Shown piece by piece: positions 1-7,183 of a stretch of DNA of 13,641 nt. Both the position numbers and the translations under genes were made by a program. The first letter of the stretch is position 1; each line of letters starts with the position of its first letter. Location of the stretch: assembly GCA_013298325.1 (NCBI GenBank), contig JAAFHJ010000073.1:1-13641 (forward strand), written 5' to 3'. The DNA comes from Myxococcales bacterium. Its GTDB lineage: Bacteria > Myxococcota_A > Polyangia > Polyangiales > Polyangiaceae. The notes beneath the pieces are model-generated. The model searched no databases, was not told where the DNA came from, and worked only from the letters and a program-made list of their open reading frames with translations.

Positions 1-1724
1 AGGTCGGCGGCGATCGCGTCGAGCTTCCCCCCGAGGGCGGCGACCGGTTGGAGCTCCTTCGCGACCGCGGCAACCGCCGATTCAACGCTCGCAAGGCGCA
101 AGATGTCGGTGCCGAGCCGTGCCACGGCCGTCTCCAGCGCGGCGACCCGCTCGACCCCTTTCCCGACGCTCGCCACCGCCGTCTCCAGCGCGACGACGCG
201 CTCGACCCCTTTCCCAACGCTCGCCACCGACGCATCGACGGCGCTGAAGCGCTCGACCACACGTGCTTCGAGGCTGCTGGAAAGGTCTTTAAGTCCGCCA
301 AGTTCGACGGCGAGGTCGGCAAGGCGGGCGACATGCCGCCCGGTGGCCTCTTTCGTCGCCGCCGTATCGGTGGCGAGCTCGCTGAACTGCGACGCCACAC
401 GCGCCAGTTCTTTGGCGAGCGACTCCTGCATATGCGCAAGGTCGACCTGCGTTTTTGCAAGAGCGCCGACGGCCCCTTCGAGGCCTTCGAAACGCATAGA
501 AAGCGGGCTGAGCGCCCCCTCGAGCTTTCCAGTGATCCTCTCGACGAGGGCGTCGCCTACACGCCCAAGGAGCTTGCGTTCGAGGTCGACGAAGCCGTTC
601 GAAACCGCCTTCTCCATCTGGGCTTCGACGTGATCAACGCGACGGAGCACCTGCCGTGAAGACGCAATAATTTCGGCGAGTTGTGTCTCCCGATTTCCTT
701 CGCCACCGGCCGGCCGCGCGTCGGAACGGAGCGACGGTGAGGAGTCGGCCGGGCGCGAACTCGACCCTTCACGCGGAGCGGCCCGTCCTGCTTCCGCCGC
801 CGTAGACGCGACGCCCGACGAGTATGCCGCGCGGGCGGCCACCTCCGTGTAGCGGTCGCCATTTGCGACCTTCGCGGCGGGCGCGTAGGACCGCGCTTCC
901 ATGCTGACGAGCGTCCCCCGTTCTGGCTCTGCCGTCGCGAGGACCGCCGCCACGGCAGAGCCAGAACGGGGGACCGCTTCGCTCGTGGCCGGGACATCGG
1001 TCTTTGCAGCGACTCTGGCCCCCGGCGCGTCCGGACGAACCGCCAGCGCGGGAGCATGCGCCATTCCGTCACTGATTTGACCGTAGAGGGTGTGGCCATC
1101 GAGGGCCGATTCCGTTCCCGCACGAATGTCGCCGGAAGAATCGCGAGCCTGATCCCGCACGTGCATCAAAACGTGTCGGATCATTTCGCGAAGCGTTTCG
1201 AAGACCCCCTCACCGCTCGCCGCCGATGCAGGCACGTGGGGGAGCGCGCCGACGCCAACGAACGAGAGCAGTTCGTCGATCGGCAGCGCAGTCGGAAGAT
1301 CACGCTTGTTCAGCTGGACGACGATGGGGAGACTCTCGAGTTTGTGCTCGCGGAGATGTTCACGAAGGTCGTTGAGCACCTGAACGTTCCGTTCTAGCGC
1401 TCCAGACTGCGAGTCAAGCACCAGGATGACCCCATCTGCGCCGGCAAGAACCTTCTTTCTCGTCTCGGCATACTTGGCTTGACCTGGCACGGTAAATAGC
1501 TGAACTTTTACGTCGCATCCGTTGAACTTCCCAATTTGCATGGGGAGCCAATCAAAGAAGAGCGTCCGATCTCCATCGGTGTCCACACTCATCAGTTCGC
1601 CGCACTTACCGCCGACGGAAAGACGTTTAATCTGTTCGAGATTCGTAGTCTTTCCACTCAGGCCGGCGCCGTAGTAGACGACCTTCGTTTCGATCACGCG
1701 CTCCTTGATATTGAGGTGAGCCAT
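1..1724 (-). CDS. MglA-like Ras-superfamily GTPase with long repeat-bearing C-terminal extension (3' end off the window)
   Basis: The frame is open from ATG 1724 to the left edge, giving 574 visible codons with no stop. Residues 1-190 are a small GTPase of the MglA family. They show the P-loop GAGLSGKT (19-26), DTDGDRTLFFDWLP (48-61), TVPGQ (78-82, where Ras has DxxG), NKRD (139-142) and a G5-like ASAASGEG near 166-173. MglA GTPases switch cell polarity and motility in myxobacteria and are normally about 195 aa, so this protein is at least three times longer. Residues ~191-330 form a low-complexity Ala/Ser/Gly/Pro/Arg linker that includes a long inverted repeat. Residues ~330-574 are rich in Ala, Val, Leu and Glu with heptad-like spacing, probably helical or coiled coil, and contain two near-identical 17-residue units (VASVGKGVERVxALETA). 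The Shine-Dalgarno for the start is weak. It lies 158 bp downstream of the DUF4388 gene on the same strand and may share its transcript. The GTPase assignment is firm; the role of the extension is unknown. Confidence 0.9.
   Translation of the reverse strand, partial: MAHLNIKERVIETKVVYYGAGLSGKTTNLEQIKRLSVGGKCGELMSVDTDGDRTLFFDWLPMQIGKFNGCDVKVQLFTVPGQAKYAETRKKVLAGADGVILVLDSQSGALERNVQVLNDLREHLREHKLESLPIVVQLNKRDLPTALPIDELLSFVGVGALPHVPASAASGEGVFETLREMIRHVLMHVRDQARDSSGDIRAGTESALDGHTLYGQISDGMAHAPALAVRPDAPGARVAAKTDVPATSEAVPRSGSAVAAVLATAEPERGTLVSMEARSYAPAAKVANGDRYTEVAARAAYSSGVASTAAEAGRAAPREGSSSRPADSSPSLRSDARPAGGEGNRETQLAEIIASSRQVLRRVDHVEAQMEKAVSNGFVDLERKLLGRVGDALVERITGKLEGALSPLSMRFEGLEGAVGALAKTQVDLAHMQESLAKELARVASQFSELATDTAATKEATGRHVARLADLAVELGGLKDLSSSLEARVVERFSAVDASVASVGKGVERVVALETAVASVGKGVERVAALETAVARLGTDILRLASVESAVAAVAKELQPVAALGGKLDAIAAD
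127..228 (-). repeat. Two tandem 51-bp repeats in the GTPase extension
   Basis: Units 127-177 and 178-228 are directly adjacent and differ at only about three positions. Each encodes 17 residues (VASVGKGVERVxALETA on the minus strand), so the frame is kept. The following copy toward the C-terminus is degenerate (VARLGTDILRLASVESAV), as is the preceding segment, which suggests an older, decayed series of helical repeats with a recent duplication. Confidence 0.9.
913..974. repeat. Perfect 23-bp inverted repeat with 16-bp spacer inside the GTPase gene
   Basis: Left arm 913-935 (core CCCCCGTTCTGGCTCTGCC) is an exact reverse complement of right arm 952-974 (core GGCAGAGCCAGAACGGGGG), with spacer 936-951. 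Pairing stops at both outer ends (912/975 do not pair). It lies in the linker, about residues 251-271 of the GTPase, and the reading frame passes through both arms. It is far longer than expected by chance and has no T-tract, so it is not an ordinary terminator. It may be a small dispersed palindromic element inserted in frame; no second copy was seen in this window. Confidence 0.92.
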
Positions 1725-1840
1725 CGAAAAGACCCGCTTTCTCGTGCAAAAGGCACGACATTCCGACTAGTTTTCGCAAGAGCGGACAGCTGCGCCCCCA
1801 CACCAATGTGGCAGCGCGCCCCGACTCTCACACGTCTCTG

Positions 1841-1859
1841 TGCGCGACTCAGCCGCGCA
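1841..1859 (-). other. Small hairpin between the DUF4388 and GTPase genes
   Basis: TGCGCG (1841-1846) pairs with CGCGCA (1854-1859) across a 7-nt loop, 24-42 bp after the stop of the DUF4388 gene on the minus strand. No T-run follows, so it does not qualify as an intrinsic terminator. It could attenuate or stabilise a shared transcript. A second 6-bp hairpin (1742-1747 with 1753-1758) sits just upstream of the GTPase start. Confidence 0.35.
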
Positions 1860-1882
1860 ACAAAATCATTATGCCTGAGGAA

Positions 1883-2839
1883 CTAGGAGGCATTCTCTTC
1901 GACTTCGTCCATGAGACGTAGCGCCTCCATAATCAGACTCTGTGCACTTCTTTGAATGCGCCGTTCGGTTGCAGCTACGCCGCGCTGGTAGGAGAAGCGT
2001 CCCCGATCTGCACGCATTGCTTGAAAAAACGAAGTCTCCCCAGAGCTCGCCACTTCTACCGTCCCATCGAGGCGACGAACAATGGACGAAGCGTCCACAA
2101 CGCGACCGCCTTCAAAGAAGATTTGAGCGGCCAGAATGTCACTCTCGACGACGAGTTCACCGGTCTCCGCGTTCTGCGCGAAGAGCTGGACGAGGTCGGC
2201 GAGGAGGCCATGGTGAATCTCGCCTTTCATCAGCACACGCGCGCCGGAGCCCGGTTCGCGGGGGCCGCTAGGTCGGGAGTCTTCCCCTTTCTTGCTGTCT
2301 GCGGCGCGGGCGATCGGCTCACGCAGGGTTCCGAGGTCATCGGCCGCGCGGACGCGTCGAGCCTCCTGGATGTTGCCGAGAAGACTATCGAGTTCGTCGT
2401 CCTGGGCCCCTCCAAAGCCGGCCAATATGGAGTCGGCCCAGGCGCCCCGATCCTGCTCGCTGGAGGTGTCGGGCGGCATCGTGACGCGCTCGACAACGAG
2501 CACGGCGAGGTCGTCGGAGGCGTTCGCAGGTTCAGCGGTCGGTCCGGGTCGTTCGACCCGCGACGCATGGCGGGCCGTAGCCGGCGGCTCGCTCGGGAGA
2601 GCCAGAGCAGTCGTATCGATGCGACGACTCCGATCGACGATGCACGCCTTGATTTCCGCGAGGGCGCGCTGAAGCCGGGGCAGGACATCCCCACGGTCGG
2701 AGGGACTGCCGATTTGCCCGGCGAGCGTGCGGACGGTCGCGGCGGCGTGGCGGAGATCTTCGCGCCCTGCCCGGCCGAGGACCCCTTCCAGCGCAGCGAC
2801 ACGCTCGAGCCAGACTGAAGCTTCGTTGACTTGCCCCAT
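1883..2839 (-). CDS. DUF4388 (PATAN-type) domain protein upstream of the MglA-like GTPase
   Basis: 318 aa from ATG 2839. This start was chosen over an upstream in-frame one because GGGAGGGG lies just before it and the upstream residues look non-coding. Residues 1-75 are predicted helical (ERVAALEGVLGRAG, then an Ala-rich helix). Residues ~76-203 are a Pro/Arg/Asp-rich, probably disordered linker. Residues 204-310 match DUF4388, opening MKGEIHHGLLADLVQLFAQN and continuing with GELVVES, the strand AAQIFFEGGRVVDA and ALRLMDE near the end. DUF4388 proteins are abundant in myxobacteria and related bacteria and are often linked to small GTPases or response regulators. They are thought to act in signalling or motility; no enzyme activity is known or visible. 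The neighbouring MglA-like GTPase 158 bp downstream suggests an effector or regulator of that GTPase, which is inference. No signal peptide or membrane segment is seen. Confidence 0.88.
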   Translation of the reverse strand: MGQVNEASVWLERVAALEGVLGRAGREDLRHAAATVRTLAGQIGSPSDRGDVLPRLQRALAEIKACIVDRSRRIDTTALALPSEPPATARHASRVERPGPTAEPANASDDLAVLVVERVTMPPDTSSEQDRGAWADSILAGFGGAQDDELDSLLGNIQEARRVRAADDLGTLREPIARAADSKKGEDSRPSGPREPGSGARVLMKGEIHHGLLADLVQLFAQNAETGELVVESDILAAQIFFEGGRVVDASSIVRRLDGTVEVASSGETSFFQAMRADRGRFSYQRGVAATERRIQRSAQSLIMEALRLMDEVEENAS

Positions 2840-3208
2840 TTCCCCTCCCGCCTCTCCGAAAGTCCGCCAACGTACCGACGCCCGATCCGCCGTCAGGACG
2901 CGGCGTTCCCGCAGTCGACCGGCTGGCGCGTTGCACGTCCTATTCAGCAAGGTCCGGGCCGAAGTGCTGCGCCAATGCAGCAATCCATGATTCCGAGGAT
3001 TCCACGCATCTCACCTACATCAGGCGACGTAGTGACTCCGCTCAGAACGTCCAATCTTGCGAACGAAGCGAACACGAGCGGTACGGGAAAACAAACGTGC
3101 ATTCGTGCATGCATTCATAGGTTTGCGAGATGCGCGCTTGGGCTTCTAAGCGTTCGACGAATCCGACACGGGTAACGTTCGGCGATTTGAACGGAAAAAT
3201 GACCGAAT
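2840..3208. promoter_or_regulatory. 369-bp divergent intergenic region
   Basis: This region separates the minus-strand DUF4388/GTPase module from the plus-strand M28 peptidase and must hold promoters for both. Its right half is visibly less GC-rich than the coding regions. I see no convincing -35/-10 pair. A short cluster of GTGCAT/ATGCAC words (3097-3116) is the only repeated word pattern and could be an operator. Reading frames in this stretch have no plausible protein signature. Confidence 0.5.
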
Positions 3209-4366
3209 ATGAGCGATTTAATCGGGCGCGGTAGACGGACGGTGATCGAGAGTGAGCGGTTGATGCCGTCGGAAGGAACGGCCGACCTTCCCCGTTGGCG
3301 GACGATGAGTTCCTCGCTGCGTGCAGCCCTCCGTCGTCCAATCTTTCAAAGAATTCTTTTCTACGGCGGCACTCTTGCGGCAATTGCTGGCTTCGGTGCC
3401 TATTGCTCGTGCATGCCCGGCTCGAATCGCGCTGCGCTCAACGGCGTAACCGCGGCGGGCACGGAGACGGGGAAGGCGACGGGCGCTGCGACGGGCACCA
3501 GCACCGCCGAAGAGCTCCAGCGGAGCGTGACGATGCTCGCGAGCACGATCGGTCCGCGAAGCACCGAGGCGCCGCGCGGCCTGGAGGAGGCGGCCACCTG
3601 GTTGGCGACGGAGTTGCGCCGTTGCGGCTACGAGGTGCAGGAGGAGCGGTTCCTCGCCGGACCGCCGCCCCAAGAGGTTCGAAATCTGTCGGCGACGCGA
3701 ACCGGCTCGGACCCCGCGCTACCGATGCTCGTCGTCGGAGCCCACTACGACGCCGTTTCGACGATGCCCGGCGCCGACGACAATGCGAGCGGAACGGCTG
3801 CCGCCCTGCTCCTCGCGCGACGTTTCTCGCTCCGCGCGCCGAAGCGAACCGTCCGTTTTGTGTTTTTTACAAACGAAGAACCGCCCCACTTTCAGACCGA
3901 CACAATGGGTTCGAGGATCGCTGCCGACCGTGCAAGACTCCGCGGCGACAAGATCGCAGTGATGCTTTCGCTTGAGACTCTCGGCTTCTACAGCGACGCC
4001 GAGGGGAGCCAAAGCGTACCGGGCGCCCTCGCTCTGCTCTACCCCTCGCGTGGCAACTTCGTCGCCTTCGTAGGGAGTCTCGCGGCCCGGAGCGAAGTCC
4101 GCGATCTTGTGGGGCGCTTTCGTGAAACGGGGCGACTACCGGCGGAAGGGGCGGCGCTCCCAACGATGATTCCCGGCGTCATGTACAGCGACCATGAGTC
4201 CTACGAACGGGCCGGCTACCCGGCGGTGATGGTCACCGATACAGCATTTGATCGAAACAAGAACTACCACCAAAAAACCGACCTGCCGGCGACCCTTGAC
4301 TACCGTCGATTTGCCAGCGCTGTGGAGGGCCTTGATGAAGTCCTCGTTGCGCGAAGCAACGAATGA
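3209..4366 (+). CDS. Membrane-anchored M28-family zinc peptidase
   Basis: Up to 385 aa. A hydrophobic segment at ~48-66 with few charged residues suggests one N-terminal membrane anchor or an uncleaved signal, placing the catalytic domain in the periplasm. A low-complexity Gly/Thr/Ala linker follows (80-100), then the M28 fold. Expected metal and catalytic residues are visible: H179 in AHYDAV, D191 in GADDNASG, catalytic E223 and metal ligand E224 in TNEE, E256 in LSLETLGF and H354 in NYHQKTD. The stretch NEEPPHFQTDTMGS is typical of one bacterial M28 subgroup. Such enzymes are aminopeptidases or carboxypeptidases; the substrate cannot be inferred. The start is uncertain: ATGs at 3209, 3263 and 3305 are in frame. 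The first ~18 codons include TTA and AGA, rare in this DNA, and 3209 has a poor ribosome site, so 3263 or 3305 may be the real start. All three keep the anchor. Its stop is 3 nt from the stop of the convergent regulator gene. Confidence 0.88.
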   Translation: MSDLIGRGRRTVIESERLMPSEGTADLPRWRTMSSSLRAALRRPIFQRILFYGGTLAAIAGFGAYCSCMPGSNRAALNGVTAAGTETGKATGAATGTSTAEELQRSVTMLASTIGPRSTEAPRGLEEAATWLATELRRCGYEVQEERFLAGPPPQEVRNLSATRTGSDPALPMLVVGAHYDAVSTMPGADDNASGTAAALLLARRFSLRAPKRTVRFVFFTNEEPPHFQTDTMGSRIAADRARLRGDKIAVMLSLETLGFYSDAEGSQSVPGALALLYPSRGNFVAFVGSLAARSEVRDLVGRFRETGRLPAEGAALPTMIPGVMYSDHESYERAGYPAVMVTDTAFDRNKNYHQKTDLPATLDYRRFASAVEGLDEVLVARSNE

Positions 4367-4369
4367 TCG

Positions 4370-5881
4370 CTACTCGATCCCGTAGCGTTTGACTTTCTCC
4401 CAGAGCGTACTGCGAGAAACGCCGAGCATGTCTGCGGCGCGGGTGCGCGAGCCGCCGACGATCTTGAGCACGCGCAGAATATGCTCTCGCTCGACCTGCT
4501 CAAGGGCCGCCTGACGAGCATCGTCCAGCTTGAGGGAAGTCGGCGGGAGGTCGCCCGACGACGGGGGACGATCTTCCCGGTAGGCCTCAAGCTCGGTTCG
4601 ACTATCGCGGCGCGAAAGCGATTCCCGCGACGACTGACGGTCGCGCACTTCCTCGCGGGGGGAGCGTGGCTCGTAGCGGCCGCTATCGTATTCGGTCGTG
4701 TACGGGTCGGGTTCGGCGATGCCGAGAACGGCCGGCGTGATCGTAGGACCGTCGGCGAGCATGACCGCGCGCTCGATGACATTCCGAAGCTCGCGCACGT
4801 TCCCCGGCCAGGAATACTCGAGCATCCGCTGGCGCGCCGCCTCGCTGAGCGTACAGGGGGGACGCCCGAATTCCCCTGCATAAACGTGAAGAAAGCGATC
4901 CGCGAGCGGGAGGATTTCATCGCGGCGCTCGCGGAGCGGCGGGAGGTGGATCGTGACGGTGCCGAGGCGATAGAAAAGGTCGGCGCGGAGGAGCCCCTCA
5001 CGGATCGCCTTGTGGGGGTCGCGGTTGGTCGCCGCGATGACTCGGACGTTCACGGAACGGATGCGATCGGAGCCGACGGGATAAAACTTCCGCTCTTCGA
5101 GGACGCGAAGAAGCTTCGATTGACTCTCCGTTTTGAATTCGCAGAGCTCATCAAGAAGGAGCGTTCCCCCGTCGGCGCTCGCGAAGTGTCCGGCTCGATC
5201 CCTCTTGGCGTCGGTGAACGCGCCGCGGACACTTCCGAAGAGTTCCGCCTCCACCATACTCTCGGGAATCGCCGCCAAGTTCACTTTGACGAACGGGGCA
5301 TCGCGCCGCGCCGACTTATGGTGAATACGCGCCGCAATGACCTCTTTTCCGACGCCGCTCTCCCCGAGAATCAATGCCGAAGAATTCGGAGACGCGGCGA
5401 CCTTGTCGGCCAGCGCGAACGCCATTTTCATCGCCGGACTTACGACGATGGGGTTGTTCGTATTCTTTTCGCGCTCTTCGTAGACGAGGAGCTTCCGCTT
5501 CATGGCCGCCTGCTTGAGGGCCCGCTCAAGGCGAACCGTCAAATCGGCGATATCGATCGGTTTTTCCAAGTAGTCAGCAGCGCCACGGCGCATGGCGTCG
5601 ATGGCGGAGCGGAGATCGGCGCGCCCCGTAACCATGAAGCAGAGCGGCGGATCTGGCATTGCTTGCGCGCGATCCAGCAGCGCGAGGCCATCCACATTCG
5701 GCAAATGAACGTCGATGAGAAGGACGTCAAAAAACGATGTCCCAAGCATCTTGAACGCAACGTCGCCGTCGTGGGCCGTTTCCACATGAAAATCGAGGCG
5801 ACGGAGCGCGCGCGCGATCGCTTGCGCCAGGACAACTTCGTCGTCCACAACCAGCACCCGCGCGAGGGAGGGCTCGCTCAC
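4370..5881 (-). CDS. NtrC-family sigma-54-dependent response regulator, orphan
   Basis: 503 aa from GTG 5881 (SEPSLARVLVVDDE); a TTG at 5893 would add four residues. The receiver domain (~6-120) has acidic VVDDE, phospho-acceptor D57 in LLIDVHLPN, the T of MVTGRAD and the K of LEKPID. The AAA+ domain (~142-375) has Walker A GESGVGKE, the sigma-54 contact loop as GAFTDA instead of the usual GAFTGA, Walker B GGTLLLDEL, arginine-finger region ADLFYRL and sensor II WPGNVREL. A charged Arg/Glu/Ser-rich linker of ~60 residues (390-450) leads to a Fis-type helix-turn-helix (SRTRAADMLGVSRSTLWEKV) ending KRYGIE. Phosphorylation by a histidine kinase would drive oligomerisation and ATP-dependent opening of sigma-54 promoters. 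No kinase gene is in the window, so the partner is elsewhere. It lies 131 bp downstream of the PrsW gene and converges on the M28 gene. Confidence 0.95.
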   Translation of the reverse strand: MSEPSLARVLVVDDEVVLAQAIARALRRLDFHVETAHDGDVAFKMLGTSFFDVLLIDVHLPNVDGLALLDRAQAMPDPPLCFMVTGRADLRSAIDAMRRGAADYLEKPIDIADLTVRLERALKQAAMKRKLLVYEEREKNTNNPIVVSPAMKMAFALADKVAASPNSSALILGESGVGKEVIAARIHHKSARRDAPFVKVNLAAIPESMVEAELFGSVRGAFTDAKRDRAGHFASADGGTLLLDELCEFKTESQSKLLRVLEERKFYPVGSDRIRSVNVRVIAATNRDPHKAIREGLLRADLFYRLGTVTIHLPPLRERRDEILPLADRFLHVYAGEFGRPPCTLSEAARQRMLEYSWPGNVRELRNVIERAVMLADGPTITPAVLGIAEPDPYTTEYDSGRYEPRSPREEVRDRQSSRESLSRRDSRTELEAYREDRPPSSGDLPPTSLKLDDARQAALEQVEREHILRVLKIVGGSRTRAADMLGVSRSTLWEKVKRYGIE

Positions 5882-6012
5882 CGGCGCCCCCAAGTCCGCA
5901 GCCCACCGAGCGGGCGGACGTTTCTCTGCTCAATACCGCGCATCGGCGAAACATGCCGGCAATCGGGGCAACTACGCAAGCCGCATCTTTGAAACAGCGA
6001 TCGTCGAAAGTG

Positions 6013-7167
6013 TTAGGCCGCCCCGGATGGGCGCCCCAGCCAAGCTCCGGCGCAGGCGAGTCCCCAGGCGATCGGCGAACAGGCGATCACGAAGAGGAAC
6101 GCGACATGAGCCGCGAAGCCGAGGAGCCCGAGGAGGATCAACAGCGCGAAACCGGCGGCGAGCGCAGGTTCGAGGAGGTTGCGAAGTTCGGACGCGCGCG
6201 CGAGCAGGAAGCCGGCGATCGGGAAGGCGAGAAGCGTTCCGGCGCCGAGGAAGGCGGCCGGGCCGACCGTGGAGAGGTCCCCCTCGTCAACACGCGCGAA
6301 ATCGATGTTCGCCCAATGGGCCGCGGCGATCGAGCCGGCAAACGCCACCAGGATCGCGCCAAGGGTGACGAAGGTCCCAAAGGCGACCCACCCGAGGCGT
6401 ACGGCACCACGATCGGCACGGATCGCGGCCCGGAGGTCGAGGAGCGACATCGCCGCACGCTCGGTCCGATCGGTAAGAATTCCGTGCTTTTCGCGACCGG
6501 CGAGGTCTCGCGCGGCAAAGTAGGCGACCACGCCCATCGTGAGAAGCAAAGGCACGACCGCAACGATCGCCCCGGTGCCGCGCCCGAAGAGGAAATGCAT
6601 GTAGAGACCATGCATCAGCGTCGAAAGGAGCCAGGTGGCCGGAAAGAGCGGTCCCGGCTCGTGCTTTTTCTTGGCCCGGCCGAGCGCATAGCCCCACGTC
6701 GCCGAGAAGAAGAGATGGGCCGGGATCGCGAGCAATGCGCGAACGAGGGGGACGCCAAACCCGGGATGCCGAGCGAGAAGCGCAACGCCTTCCGCCGCGG
6801 CGAACCCGAGGCCAGCGACGCCCGCATAGACGACGCCGTCGTAGGGCTCGTCGAAGTGGTGCGAACGGAACGCAGGCCAGGTTGCGGCGACTTTCGAGGC
6901 CTCAAACAAAGGTGCCAGCACCCCAAAGAGAAACAGCCAAACGGCGGCATTCTCTTCGAGATTTCCGCCGCGCGTCAATCCAGCAATCGATGCCGCTTTG
7001 GCCGCGATAAAGAAAGCACCGAACGCGCCGAAGAACCCGGCAACAAAAGTACCAATGACCCAGCGCCCTGGTTCGCGGTCTTTGTCGCTCCACCAGAGGA
7101 GCCACGCAACACCGGCGGCCGGTGCCAAGGCGCCAAAAAGCGGAAAGAGGACGCTGAGTACGGTCAC
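6013..7167 (-). CDS. PrsW-family intramembrane metalloprotease-like protein
   Basis: 384 aa from GTG 7167, 16 bp after the OMP stop. It is strongly hydrophobic, with several membrane helices. It carries the PrsW signature: DKDREPGRW after TM1 (28-36), FDEPYDGVVYAGVAGLGFAAAEG (105-127, with E126), H151 in PAHLFFSATWGYALGRAK and H186 in TLMHGLYMHFL. The first motif, usually EExxK, reads FEASK (88-92), so one glutamate is replaced by Phe while E89 and K92 remain. PrsW proteases cleave membrane proteins such as anti-sigma factors in Bacillus. After the core (~1-220) comes a further ~160 residues with about four more hydrophobic segments (255-285, 300-323, 334-357, 358-376), longer than typical PrsW. 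It is probably co-transcribed with yacG and the OMP gene. The substrate is unknown, and activity is uncertain given the altered motif. Confidence 0.88.
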   Translation of the reverse strand: MTVLSVLFPLFGALAPAAGVAWLLWWSDKDREPGRWVIGTFVAGFFGAFGAFFIAAKAASIAGLTRGGNLEENAAVWLFLFGVLAPLFEASKVAATWPAFRSHHFDEPYDGVVYAGVAGLGFAAAEGVALLARHPGFGVPLVRALLAIPAHLFFSATWGYALGRAKKKHEPGPLFPATWLLSTLMHGLYMHFLFGRGTGAIVAVVPLLLTMGVVAYFAARDLAGREKHGILTDRTERAAMSLLDLRAAIRADRGAVRLGWVAFGTFVTLGAILVAFAGSIAAAHWANIDFARVDEGDLSTVGPAAFLGAGTLLAFPIAGFLLARASELRNLLEPALAAGFALLILLGLLGFAAHVAFLFVIACSPIAWGLACAGAWLGRPSGAA

Positions 7168-7183
7168 AAACTACCGAGCACTC

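Noticed and set aside
913..974. Inverted repeat as a transcription terminator
   Set aside because: It lies inside an uninterrupted coding frame, has a 16-bp spacer and no T-tract.
48..1397. Several open frames of 113-203 codons on either strand at the left end
   Set aside because: All overlap the GTPase frame, which has full G-motifs and is open to the window edge.
1742..1758. 6-bp stem hairpin upstream of the GTPase start considered as a terminator
   Set aside because: No T-run follows on either strand and the stem is short.
4481..5992. 503-codon plus-strand open frame
   Set aside because: It is antisense to the response regulator, whose domains and motifs are complete; the plus-strand product has no recognisable domain. 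Long antisense frames are expected in GC-rich DNA.
5882..6012. Possible sigma-54 promoter upstream of the response regulator
   Set aside because: No TGGC-N8-TTGC type match with correct spacing was found, nor a convincing sigma-70 pair.
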